DNA of 64,000 nt from Shinella pollutisoli. Its GTDB lineage: Bacteria; Pseudomonadota; Alphaproteobacteria; Rhizobiales; Rhizobiaceae. The notes beneath the pieces are model-generated. The model saw only the letters and a program-made list of their open reading frames with translations, had not been told where the DNA came from and ran no database searches. Location of the stretch: contig NZ_JANFDG010000021.1 in assembly GCF_024609765.1 (NCBI RefSeq), positions 34,263 through 98,262 on the forward strand. Direction: 5' to 3'. How positions within the stretch are numbered: the first letter of the stretch is position 1; each line of letters opens with the position of its first letter. A program made the translations under genes and the position numbers. Below are positions 41,556 through 48,269 of the stretch, in pieces.

Positions 41556-41614
41556 AAGCAGATACATTTCTCAATTGACGTCAATCCTATCTGCTTGCTA
41601 TGTCATATCTGCTT
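41556..41614. promoter_or_regulatory. Shared operator/promoter region between two Arc-type genes
   Basis: Three copies of a 9-bp site: AAGCAGATA (41556-41564, inverted) and TATCTGCTT at 41588-41596 and 41606-41614, the last two spaced 18 bp. A plus-strand promoter TTGACG (41575-41580), 18-nt spacer, TATGTC (41599-41604) overlaps them. Binding of RHH dimers here would block both directions. Confidence 0.6.
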
Positions 41615-41637
41615 AGTATTACCAAGAGGTGAATGAC

Positions 41638-41823
41638 ATGAACCCAAATGCGCTACCGGGAAGAGGAGCGGACCAGGTGATGCTCCGTCTTCCTGATGGA
41701 ATGCGGGAGAAGCTGAAAGCAAGGGCGGCAGCCAACCGACGCAGCCTCAATTCTGAAATCGTGGTCTGCCTCGAACGGGTGATTGGCATGCGGGAGGACG
41801 AGCGCGATGGCGATCGGGCGTGA
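41638..41823 (+). CDS. Arc-type ribbon-helix-helix regulator (short)
   Basis: 61 residues. RHH core DQVMLRLPDGMREKLKARAA then RRSLNSEIVVCLERVI. It shares the ...SEIVVCLE... helix with the divergent partner at 41182-41529, so the two are paralogues. ATG 41638 follows AAGAGGTG; a GTG at 41629 falls within that Shine-Dalgarno and is less likely. First gene of the rightward operon; the next gene starts 16 bp before its stop. A Cro/CI-like switch made of two Arc proteins is plausible. Confidence 0.85.
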   Translation: MNPNALPGRGADQVMLRLPDGMREKLKARAAANRRSLNSEIVVCLERVIGMREDERDGDRA

Positions 41824-42052
41824 CAGTATTGCCTATGCTCCGCGAGGCCTCAGTCGCGAAGAAGCTGCCCGCTACGTCGGCGTGGGCACCACCAAGTTCG
41901 ACGAACTCGTTGCAGCCCGCCGGATGCCAAAGCCAAAGCGGATTGATGGCCGCACGGTATGGGATCGTCTTGCGCTGGATGCCGCGTTCACTGATCTGCC
42001 GGAGGAGGGCGGCAACAAAATCGATCAGCTTTTTGCGCGGAGGTCAGCATGA
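41807..42052 (+). CDS. AlpA/excisionase-like DNA-binding protein
   Basis: 81 residues; ATG 41807. Winged-helix/MerR-type HTH: GLSREEAARYVGVGTTKFDELVAARRMPKPKRIDGRTVWDR, the common AlpA pattern in rhizobial prophages where the motif ends with a conserved tryptophan and aspartate. It may act as excisionase or activator of integrase expression. Overlaps its neighbours on both sides (17 bp and 4 bp). Confidence 0.82.
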   Translation: MAIGRDSIAYAPRGLSREEAARYVGVGTTKFDELVAARRMPKPKRIDGRTVWDRLALDAAFTDLPEEGGNKIDQLFARRSA

Positions 42053-42426
42053 CACGCGTCGTCAAAACAGAAGGCCCGGCATCGGCGGCAACCGACCCGG
42101 ACCATGGTTCCGTCAATCCTGAGCGAGGAAAGAACATGAACAACGCGACGAATATCATATCTTCGGTTGAAAGGTCATCCCTGCGCGATTTGATCGTCGA
42201 AGCGGAATCGATCACGGCTCAGATGCAGACGAGCGCCGACGACATAGAGGTGGACGGCCTGTCCAGCGACCTCCTCGCGCTGAATGACCGCATCATCCGG
42301 GTGCCTGTCGCCTCGCTTGACGACGTTCAGCGGAAGGCTTCCTATTTGTTGGCCTCCGCTGATCCCCTCGATGCCGGCATTATCGAGCCGCTGTTGCGCT
42401 CCCTCGTCGCAGTGGTGCCGGCATGA
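42049..42426 (+). CDS. Hypothetical protein of first element
   Basis: 125 residues from the ATGA overlap at 42049 (GGAGGT upstream). A second strong start is ATG 42136 (GAGGAAAGAAC), which removes a 29-residue stretch of non-protein-like composition; either could be used. The C-terminal 95 residues look helical and acidic (LRDLIVEAESITAQMQTSAD, DIEVDGLSSDLLALNDRI). No domain recognised. Confidence 0.68.
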   Translation: MTRVVKTEGPASAATDPDHGSVNPERGKNMNNATNIISSVERSSLRDLIVEAESITAQMQTSADDIEVDGLSSDLLALNDRIIRVPVASLDDVQRKASYLLASADPLDAGIIEPLLRSLVAVVPA

Positions 42427-43130
42427 GTGTGCTGCGCCGACACCTCGAAACCCTCCCGCGATACCAGCGGGAGGAGTTGGTTGAAAATCGGTGGGGCGAG
42501 GGGGAGAAACTGGCGTCACAGCTCGGCACCTCTTGGGATCTACTTCGCTCGATTCTTCGCGAGATTGAGCGCGCGACGGCGGCCTCGCAGCAGGGCATTC
42601 TGCGACATTGGCATGAGGCCGTTCTCATTCATCAATCCCTGTCGGCAACGGAAAAGGTTGCTGCGTTGCGCGTCTGGTCCTTCGTCAACCACAAGCACCT
42701 TTACGCTTGGCCTTCACAGGATCGCATTGCGAGAGAACTGGGCTACAGCCGCGGCCCCAATCTCGGCAAAGCCTTGAAGCGGGCATTTGAGATCGGCGCT
42801 TACACTCCGGTGCGAGTCAAAAATCTTCCTCCCGAGATCCGCGATCAGGCCGTACACGGAAGCCGACGCTCTCTTCGAGGCATCGCGTACCGGCTCAATC
42901 CGGTGGAGAGTTGGGAGCAGGAAGCGGCCAGTTTCGTAGAGTTGCAGAATAGCAACATGTTCCATGGTGGAACCCTTGAAGGTTCCATGGCGCACCACCT
43001 TAACTACGAAGTAAACCGTCAACCGGCTTCGCCGGATTCTTTCGCTCACGCTCATGAGGTCAATCAACGGACGTTTCCACTTGTTGAAACGTCTCAGTAT
43101 GGCACTGATGGGGGACGGACTCATGGCTGA
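42423..43130 (+). CDS. HTH protein, putative replication initiator-like
   Basis: 235 residues. The central part contains an HTH of the type found in phage and plasmid replication proteins: RVWSFVNHKHLYAWPSQDRI then ARELGYSRGPNLGKALKRAF, a winged-helix pattern. C-terminal third is low-complexity and probably flexible. Overlaps the previous gene by 4 bp and the next by 8 bp. Its place after the regulators fits an early replication or primosomal gene, but no helicase or primase motifs are visible. Confidence 0.7.
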   Translation: MSVLRRHLETLPRYQREELVENRWGEGEKLASQLGTSWDLLRSILREIERATAASQQGILRHWHEAVLIHQSLSATEKVAALRVWSFVNHKHLYAWPSQDRIARELGYSRGPNLGKALKRAFEIGAYTPVRVKNLPPEIRDQAVHGSRRSLRGIAYRLNPVESWEQEAASFVELQNSNMFHGGTLEGSMAHHLNYEVNRQPASPDSFAHAHEVNQRTFPLVETSQYGTDGGRTHG

Positions 43131-43416
43131 GGTATTCGTCTTACCCGATGCTGACGAAAGCCGCGTGCGCCTGGAGGCCGCTCGTATTGCCCGCCTTCGT
43201 CGACAGATCACCCGTAGCAACGCCCTTCGCGATCTCGATCGTCAGATCATCCGGGAAGCAGCGGCGGCCGGCTTGCGCAGGGGGGCGGCATTCCACCGAG
43301 CTGACCTTTTTCTCGACGCAGTGAAACGCCGCATGGACGAGCTGGAGCGGTTGCGGGGCGAATGCATCATCACCCGCAACATCGTGCCGCTTCGCAGGAA
43401 AGGAGCCGTAGCATGA
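43123..43416 (+). CDS. Hypothetical basic protein of first element
   Basis: 97 residues, ATG 43123 after GGGGGA. Arg-rich helical protein (VRLEAARIARLRRQITRSNA, LRDLDRQIIREAAAAGLRRG, AVKRRMDELERLRG). No known domain; composition suggests nucleic-acid binding or a coiled coil. Overlaps the previous stop by 8 bp. Confidence 0.7.
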   Translation: MAEVFVLPDADESRVRLEAARIARLRRQITRSNALRDLDRQIIREAAAAGLRRGAAFHRADLFLDAVKRRMDELERLRGECIITRNIVPLRRKGAVA

Positions 43417-43664
43417 CCACCCACCGACTCGCCGTCGTTCCGGCCACCGTCACCATGGAAGCCGTCGAGCTAGCGGACGGAACCGCCCTCGCCGTAGAAG
43501 TCGCACACCCCAGGCGGCGATATGCTGTGGTCCACCAAGACGCCGGAGGCACCGAGATCCTTTCAATGCACGACGACGAGGCAGAGGCCGTGGCGGCATA
43601 CAAAATGCTGGCGGTGCAGCTGGAGCAGCTGGCGGGAGCGCCGGCGGGGGCGGTGCTGCAATGA
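43413..43664 (+). CDS. Hypothetical small protein of first element
   Basis: 83 residues with AAAGGAGCC before ATG 43413 and an ATGA overlap with both neighbours. Sequence pattern: beta-rich start (LAVVPATVTMEAVELADGTA, LAVEVAHPRRRYAVVHQDAG) and a helical acidic end (HDDEAEAVAAYKMLAVQLEQ). Function unknown. Confidence 0.68.
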   Translation: MTTHRLAVVPATVTMEAVELADGTALAVEVAHPRRRYAVVHQDAGGTEILSMHDDEAEAVAAYKMLAVQLEQLAGAPAGAVLQ

Positions 43665-43909
43665 CCGACATCGACCTCGTGCAGGCCACCGCAGATGTTG
43701 TCGAGGTAGTGCTTAGCGACGGCCGGAAAATCCCGTGCGGACCTGTCTCCGTGGAGGTGATCGAAATCCTTCTGGATGGCGAGCCGTTTTCGCCGCCACA
43801 CATCTTCTGGACCAAGGCGGCGGCAGCCCTCGCCATGCGGGATGCTAAGCGGACACTCAAGGCTGACCCGCGCTTCATCCCGCGCATCGGAGGACGCCGC
43901 GATGCATGA
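43661..43909 (+). CDS. Hypothetical small protein of first element
   Basis: 82 residues starting at an ATGA overlap. Beta-rich first half (ATADVVEVVLSDGRKIPCGP, VSVEVIEILLDGEPFSPP) with a small helical tail (AAAALAMRDAKRTLKADP). Same general layout as the preceding small protein, so the two may be distant paralogues. Function unknown. Confidence 0.66.
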   Translation: MTDIDLVQATADVVEVVLSDGRKIPCGPVSVEVIEILLDGEPFSPPHIFWTKAAAALAMRDAKRTLKADPRFIPRIGGRRDA

Positions 43910-44117
43910 CACCCATATCGCCGACTGCATCACCGGCGCGATGAGCATGATGCAAGAGCGGCGCCGCAAGGACCACGAGCCGCCGGCCATGCCCCCCACG
44001 GCTAGGTTCTTCCCGGCCCCGGGCCCCCGACCGCGGGTGCAGAGCAGCGCAGTCTTTGAGCGATTTTGGCAGTTTTATTTTTGCATTTCGGTTTCGTTTT
44101 GGAGGACGCCCCGGTGA
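43902..44117 (+). CDS. Hypothetical small protein of first element
   Basis: 71 residues. ATG 43902 overlaps the previous gene and GGAGG lies before it. Proline-rich middle (HEPPAMPPTARFFPAPGPRP) and aromatic tail (FERFWQFYFCISVSFW). Coding status rests only on overlap and ribosome-binding site; the tail looks less protein-like than the start. Confidence 0.45.
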   Translation: MHDTHIADCITGAMSMMQERRRKDHEPPAMPPTARFFPAPGPRPRVQSSAVFERFWQFYFCISVSFWRTPR

Positions 44118-44311
44118 GAAAAATTCAGGTCGTGAAAGAAATCCTTGTCGGCACCGGCAAGGAGGTTGCTGAGGCGCTTGGGCTTGAGCCACGACGATTC
44201 CAGCAGTTGATCCAAGAAGGGCACATCGAGGGGCGGTTAGGCCGAAACGAATACGATGTCGCCCGCTGTTTATCGACCTACCGGGGTTATCTCGATTCTC
44301 TCCGCCGATGA
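44114..44311 (+). CDS. Small HTH protein resembling the N-terminus of Nu1-type small terminase
   Basis: 65 residues, GTG start at 44114 overlapping the previous stop, with GGAGG upstream. KEVAEALGLEPRRFQQLIQE then GHIEGRLGRNEYDVARCLSTYRGYL matches the winged-helix DNA-recognition domain of lambda Nu1-like proteins (HTH, then G-x-YD-x3-C-x3-Y). The C-terminal oligomerisation part of a full small terminase is missing, and no large subunit follows; instead the oppositely oriented tape measure gene ends 40 bp downstream. It may be a satellite packaging-specificity factor or a truncated remnant, or simply another AlpA-like regulator. Confidence 0.6.
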   Translation: MRKIQVVKEILVGTGKEVAEALGLEPRRFQQLIQEGHIEGRLGRNEYDVARCLSTYRGYLDSLRR

Positions 44312-44350
44312 GCCGGGAGCCAGGGCGCCACGCGGCGCCCTCTTCGTTTC

Positions 44351-47236
44351 TCACGCATCCCCGTATTTCAGATTGCCGAAGGCGACTTGAGCAGAGCGGT
44401 TGAGCTTTCGGTCCAGCGCGTTCGTCACCGCCGTGGAGACGCGCCGGGCAGCATCCTCTGCCAGCTTCTGTAAATCGGCCGCGCCATGGCCGGAAACCTG
44501 CAGCGTCTGATTGATCGTGAGCACAATGCCTCCGCCTCCGAGAGCGTGATTCGGAACCACGGTGCCAGAGCGACCTGGGACAACGACCTCAGGCCCTCGC
44601 TCACCGACCAGATACGGGCGGCCGCCGGTCACCGGGCCGCCCTTCGCCCGAGGGCCGCCGAAGCGAGGTGTGCCTCCAGATGAGGCAGGAGCGCTGGCAC
44701 CCCCACGGAGCGTTGCCGCAAGCTGCCGTGCAAGGCCCAGGGCGCGCTCGAGCTGCCCGGTCTCGATGGCGGGATGGCCCGTGACGGACAGCGCACGCTC
44801 TATATTCTGACCGATCCGGTCAGCCTCGGCCTCTGCCTCGGCGCCGCCCTGCGCCAACGCGTTCCCGTAGGACTTGATGGCGCGCTGCGCCGCTGTCGGC
44901 CATTCGGCAGTCACGGCGTCAAGTTGTGCCTGGAGCGCATCCTTCTGTGCACCGCTGCCGACACCGCGCACCGCCGCAGCAAGTTCACGCGCGATACCCA
45001 TAGCACGCTCGAGCTCGGCCGTATCGACGTACGGCCGTCCATCCACGCTCAAGGCGTCCTCGATGCGTTGACCGATGGCGGCCGCCTCCTGCTCTGCCGT
45101 GTCGCCGCCGGCCGCAAGCGCGTTGCCGTACGCGACGATCGCGCGCCGGGCGGCTGTCGGCCAATCCTTCGTCGTTGCCGCCAGCTCGTCGCGAAGGTTC
45201 TGTTGCTGGTCAACGCCGGCGACCGGCTGCTGTGCTTCGTCCGGCCGATCCAGACCAAGCCATCGCCTGGGCGTCCCGACGTTTTCCTCCAGCCAGTCGT
45301 TCCAGCCTTTCGAGCGTTCCCGGCTCTTCTGGAAGAATGCCTCGATACCTTCCTTCGTGTCGGGCAGGCTTCCGACGATCTCGGCGGCAAGGAATGCGCC
45401 GAGGCCCGCCCGGGCGATGACGCCGCGGGCGGCGCTGGCGAGGGAAGTGCCGAAGCGATTGCCGGCGTTCTGCCCAGCCTGCGCGGCTTCGTTTCCGAGT
45501 CCTTGTAGTGCGCGGGTTGTTCCCTGTATCGCCTCGCTGGACCTCCCCAGGGACCGCAGGAAGCGCAGCAATGCCCATGCCGGCCGGATACCCGAAAGCC
45601 ACAGGGCCGCGCCGGCGATGGCCCTGACGGGGCCGGCAACGGCCGCCAGGGCGCCGGCAGTCGCGCCGATAGCGGCAAGGCCGACCGCGGCCGATCCGAG
45701 CGCCTTGCCCCATCCTGCACCATCTACAGAGTCCAGCCAGGCCCTCAGCGCGGTCCCTTCGCCCGCCAGCTCGCGTAGCGCCCCGATGAGCCGCTGCGCA
45801 CCGTCCCCCATAGCCTTCAAGGATTCGCCCGCGCCCGATAGAAATTCCTTCACGAACTTCGTGCTCGCAAGATCCGCCGCCAACAATTTCAACTCGTTCA
45901 GCGATGCCGCCACCTGGTCGAAATTCTGGTAGGCCAAATAGCCCAAACCGGCGACCAATAAATTCGTCGGTCTCAAAATGCCGTACAAGGCGGCACGGGC
46001 GCCGGTCGCTGCGAGGCGCATCCCGACCATGCCGGCCGTTGTGAGCGCGATGCGCCGAACCATCTCCGGGTTTGCCTTGATGAAGGCTTCCGCCGTGTCT
46101 GCGAATCCACCGAGAGAACCGGCGCTCAGGTCGACCGAGGGCAGCAACACTTCCCCAAAGGCCCGGCTCGCCGCGGTGACGCGGTTTCGAAGAATCTTCA
46201 GTCGCTGCGACGTCGTGTTGATCGCGCCGTTGTATTCGTCATGCACGCTTCCCGCTGTCTTCGCGGCGTCGGTGGCGTCTGCAAGGTTCTTTTTCAAAAC
46301 GTCAAGCTGGTCGATCAAGGCGAGGATCGGGCGCCCTTCGTCTCCAAAGAGCTGGTTCGCCACAGAAAGCCGCTCCTCGGCAGGCAGGGCTCGGAGCCGT
46401 TCCAGCACGTCCAAAATCGTGCCGTCTGCGTCCGCTTGCATCGCCTTGGCCGTCTTGGCCGCAGAAAGGCCGAGACGCGCGAAAGCCCTCTCCTGCCCAG
46501 CTGTGGCAGCCTCGCCCCTCGTCAAGGCGCGTAGCATGGCCTGGAGGCCCGTAGCGCCGACCTCGCTTTCCACGCCCATCGAGATGATCGAGGCGCCGAG
46601 GGCCGCTGTCTGCTCCGCGGTCAAGCCCGCCATTTTCCCCATCGCACCGATGCGCTTTTGAAAATCGACGATCGCGGGAGCTTCGGCCGCGGTGCTGTTA
46701 CCCAGCAGGTTGATTGCGTTCGCAAGATTTTCGGTTTCAGCAGTGGTAAGACCAAGTCCCGCCTGGATTTTCGAAAGAGCATCACCGGCCTGGTCGGTCG
46801 ACATACCCCATGCCACAGCGGCCTTCGCGATCATCCGCACGCGGTCGATCACCTGATCGATTGGCGCGCCGGTCGAGGCGACAGCAGACCCGATCGCCAG
46901 CAGTTCCTCGGCCGTCAGCGGAATCTCCTTCGAGAGTTGCACAAAGTCGCCCCCCATCGTCTTCAGGGCCGGCCCTGTCAGGTTCGCCAGTTTGTTGAAA
47001 TCGGCCAACGCATCTTCAAACTGCATCGCCTGCCGGATCGGCACGGCCATCGAAGCAGCAAGCGCGGCCGCCTGCATCCCTGCATCGCGAAAAGCCGCAT
47101 TCGCCGCGGCGCGCTGGCGGTTGAAACCATCGACGACACCGTTGAGCTTGCCAAGCACAGCCTGAATTGCGCGTGCCGGCTCCGACACGCCATCCATCAA
47201 TTTCAGTTGTAGAACTGCCTGCCGAATGCCAGCCAT
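44351..47236 (-). CDS. Phage tail tape measure protein
   Basis: 961 residues; ATG 47236 follows AAGGAAA. TP901-type tape measure: helical N-terminus, then MQFEDALADFNKLANLTGPA and LSKEIPLTAEELLAIGSAVA, GLTAEQTAALGASIISMGVE, hydrophobic central segments (AVGLAAIGATAGALAAVAGP), and a Gly-rich end. Two tandem copies of about 77 residues lie near residues 684-760 and 770-845 (WPTAARRAIVAYGNALAAGG versus WPTAAQRAIKSYGNALAQGG). Sets tail length and guides DNA ejection in siphophages and myophages. It is on the opposite strand to its expected chaperone partners. Confidence 0.9.
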   Translation of the reverse strand: MAGIRQAVLQLKLMDGVSEPARAIQAVLGKLNGVVDGFNRQRAAANAAFRDAGMQAAALAASMAVPIRQAMQFEDALADFNKLANLTGPALKTMGGDFVQLSKEIPLTAEELLAIGSAVASTGAPIDQVIDRVRMIAKAAVAWGMSTDQAGDALSKIQAGLGLTTAETENLANAINLLGNSTAAEAPAIVDFQKRIGAMGKMAGLTAEQTAALGASIISMGVESEVGATGLQAMLRALTRGEAATAGQERAFARLGLSAAKTAKAMQADADGTILDVLERLRALPAEERLSVANQLFGDEGRPILALIDQLDVLKKNLADATDAAKTAGSVHDEYNGAINTTSQRLKILRNRVTAASRAFGEVLLPSVDLSAGSLGGFADTAEAFIKANPEMVRRIALTTAGMVGMRLAATGARAALYGILRPTNLLVAGLGYLAYQNFDQVAASLNELKLLAADLASTKFVKEFLSGAGESLKAMGDGAQRLIGALRELAGEGTALRAWLDSVDGAGWGKALGSAAVGLAAIGATAGALAAVAGPVRAIAGAALWLSGIRPAWALLRFLRSLGRSSEAIQGTTRALQGLGNEAAQAGQNAGNRFGTSLASAARGVIARAGLGAFLAAEIVGSLPDTKEGIEAFFQKSRERSKGWNDWLEENVGTPRRWLGLDRPDEAQQPVAGVDQQQNLRDELAATTKDWPTAARRAIVAYGNALAAGGDTAEQEAAAIGQRIEDALSVDGRPYVDTAELERAMGIARELAAAVRGVGSGAQKDALQAQLDAVTAEWPTAAQRAIKSYGNALAQGGAEAEAEADRIGQNIERALSVTGHPAIETGQLERALGLARQLAATLRGGASAPASSGGTPRFGGPRAKGGPVTGGRPYLVGERGPEVVVPGRSGTVVPNHALGGGGIVLTINQTLQVSGHGAADLQKLAEDAARRVSTAVTNALDRKLNRSAQVAFGNLKYGDA

Positions 47237-47332
47237 CGTAATTTCCTTTCGCATATCACTCGCGTTAAGCAACACTCTACCACGGAACATCAATTTCTGT
47301 TATGTGTTGCAAGAAGCAAATTCACGAGGTTG

Positions 47333-47740
47333 ATGATGAGCCAGATAACGAAAGCAGCCACGCCGCAAGAGATCGCCGCGGCAGAAGCGCGACAGGTGAA
47401 ATCGGCGCCGCAGGAACCGGCACGGCAGATCCTTCCTGAAGGATTCGAGGCTGAGAAATCCATCGATCTCGTGGTGCCGATCGAGTTCCGTGGCACGGTC
47501 TACGAGCGCGTGAACATCAGGCGCTTGAAGGGCCGGGATTTCCTCAAACTTCAACAGATGGCCGGGAACGAAGACATGATCCTCCTCGCCATCGTGACCG
47601 GACTTCCGACCGAAGTACTCGAAGAGCTGGCCGGAGACGACTTCGTGGCGCTGACCGAGGCCGCGCAGGCTTTTTTGCCCCGGCGGCTCCGGGAGGCGGC
47701 AGGTACGATTTCCGCCGATGGCCAGGATTCGCAAGCATGA
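47333..47740 (+). CDS. Phage tail assembly protein (TAC/gpE-like, Mu gp41 type)
   Basis: 135 residues. Pattern of the tail assembly chaperone family (Phage_TAC_7): EKSIDLVVPIEFRGTVYERV, NIRRLKGRDFLKLQQMAGNE, DMILLAIVTGLPTEVLEELA and DFVALTEAAQAFLP. Such proteins bind the tape measure during tail assembly. Start codons ATG 47333/47336 follow CGAGG. It overlaps the 38-residue gene downstream by 4 bp and is divergent from the tape measure gene, 97 bp apart. Confidence 0.82.
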   Translation: MMSQITKAATPQEIAAAEARQVKSAPQEPARQILPEGFEAEKSIDLVVPIEFRGTVYERVNIRRLKGRDFLKLQQMAGNEDMILLAIVTGLPTEVLEELAGDDFVALTEAAQAFLPRRLREAAGTISADGQDSQA

Positions 47741-47853
47741 CCGCGCGCGTCCTGTATTTCAGCCGTGCCGACCTCCTGGAAATGCCATTCGATGAGCTTT
47801 GTCTTGTCTGGCTGCCGGAGGTCGAGCGCATCGCCAGGGAGGAACGCCAGTGA
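47737..47853 (+). CDS. GpE-like tail-assembly mini-protein
   Basis: 38 residues starting at an ATGA overlap with the preceding gene and ending at a TGA that overlaps the next GTG. The sequence FSRADLLEMPFDELCLVWLP then EVERIARE resembles the short P2 GpE family (a W/L-rich segment plus a Glu-Arg tail), which follows the first chaperone and precedes the tape measure in many phages. Very short, so assignment is from context and pattern. Confidence 0.6.
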   Translation: MTARVLYFSRADLLEMPFDELCLVWLPEVERIAREERQ

Positions 47854-48269
47854 TCATCCGCCAAGCCGATCTCGCCCGAGAACTGGACGTGTCGGAAATG
47901 ACCGTGCATCGCCTCCTGAAAGCGCTGCACCGGAACGGCCGTCCGCTCACCGACCTGGACGCGACCACGGTGTTTGCCTCCGCCGAGCTGCAGGCACTGG
48001 AGTTGAGCGGCCCGGTGGCGATCGATCTCCTCGCGGAGATGTCCTCCGAAATTCGCTATGTCGCCGGCGACCAGCGGCGCCGGTGCTGGATCGTCTTCGT
48101 CGAGACCGAGCGTCAGAGCTTCCGAGTTGCGGCCATCAGCGCGCGCCACCTGGAATCCATCCTAGACGCGCATCCCCTCAGCCTGGTCCTCCCTCTGCAT
48201 GAAGTTGTCGCCCGTGCGGCAGAGCGCCTGGACGCGCTGAGGGCGAAGAAATCGAAGGAGGCAGCCTAA
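47850..48269 (+). CDS. HTH-containing phage protein of unknown role
   Basis: 139 residues, GTG start overlapping the previous TGA. N-terminal HTH QADLARELDVSEMTVHRLLK, then a part containing YVAGDQRRRCWIVFVETERQ and HLESILDAHPLSLVLPLHEV. C-terminus is helical and basic (AAERLDALRAKKSKEAA). Between tail chaperone and capsid genes a structural role is normally expected, but the HTH suggests DNA binding, for example packaging or late gene control. Its stop overlaps the capsid start by one base. Confidence 0.66.
   Translation: MIIRQADLARELDVSEMTVHRLLKALHRNGRPLTDLDATTVFASAELQALELSGPVAIDLLAEMSSEIRYVAGDQRRRCWIVFVETERQSFRVAAISARHLESILDAHPLSLVLPLHEVVARAAERLDALRAKKSKEAA

Noticed and set aside
41556..41614. 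TATCTGCTT repeats considered as plasmid iterons
   Set aside because: Only three copies, one inverted, between divergent RHH genes and over a promoter; an operator explains them better.
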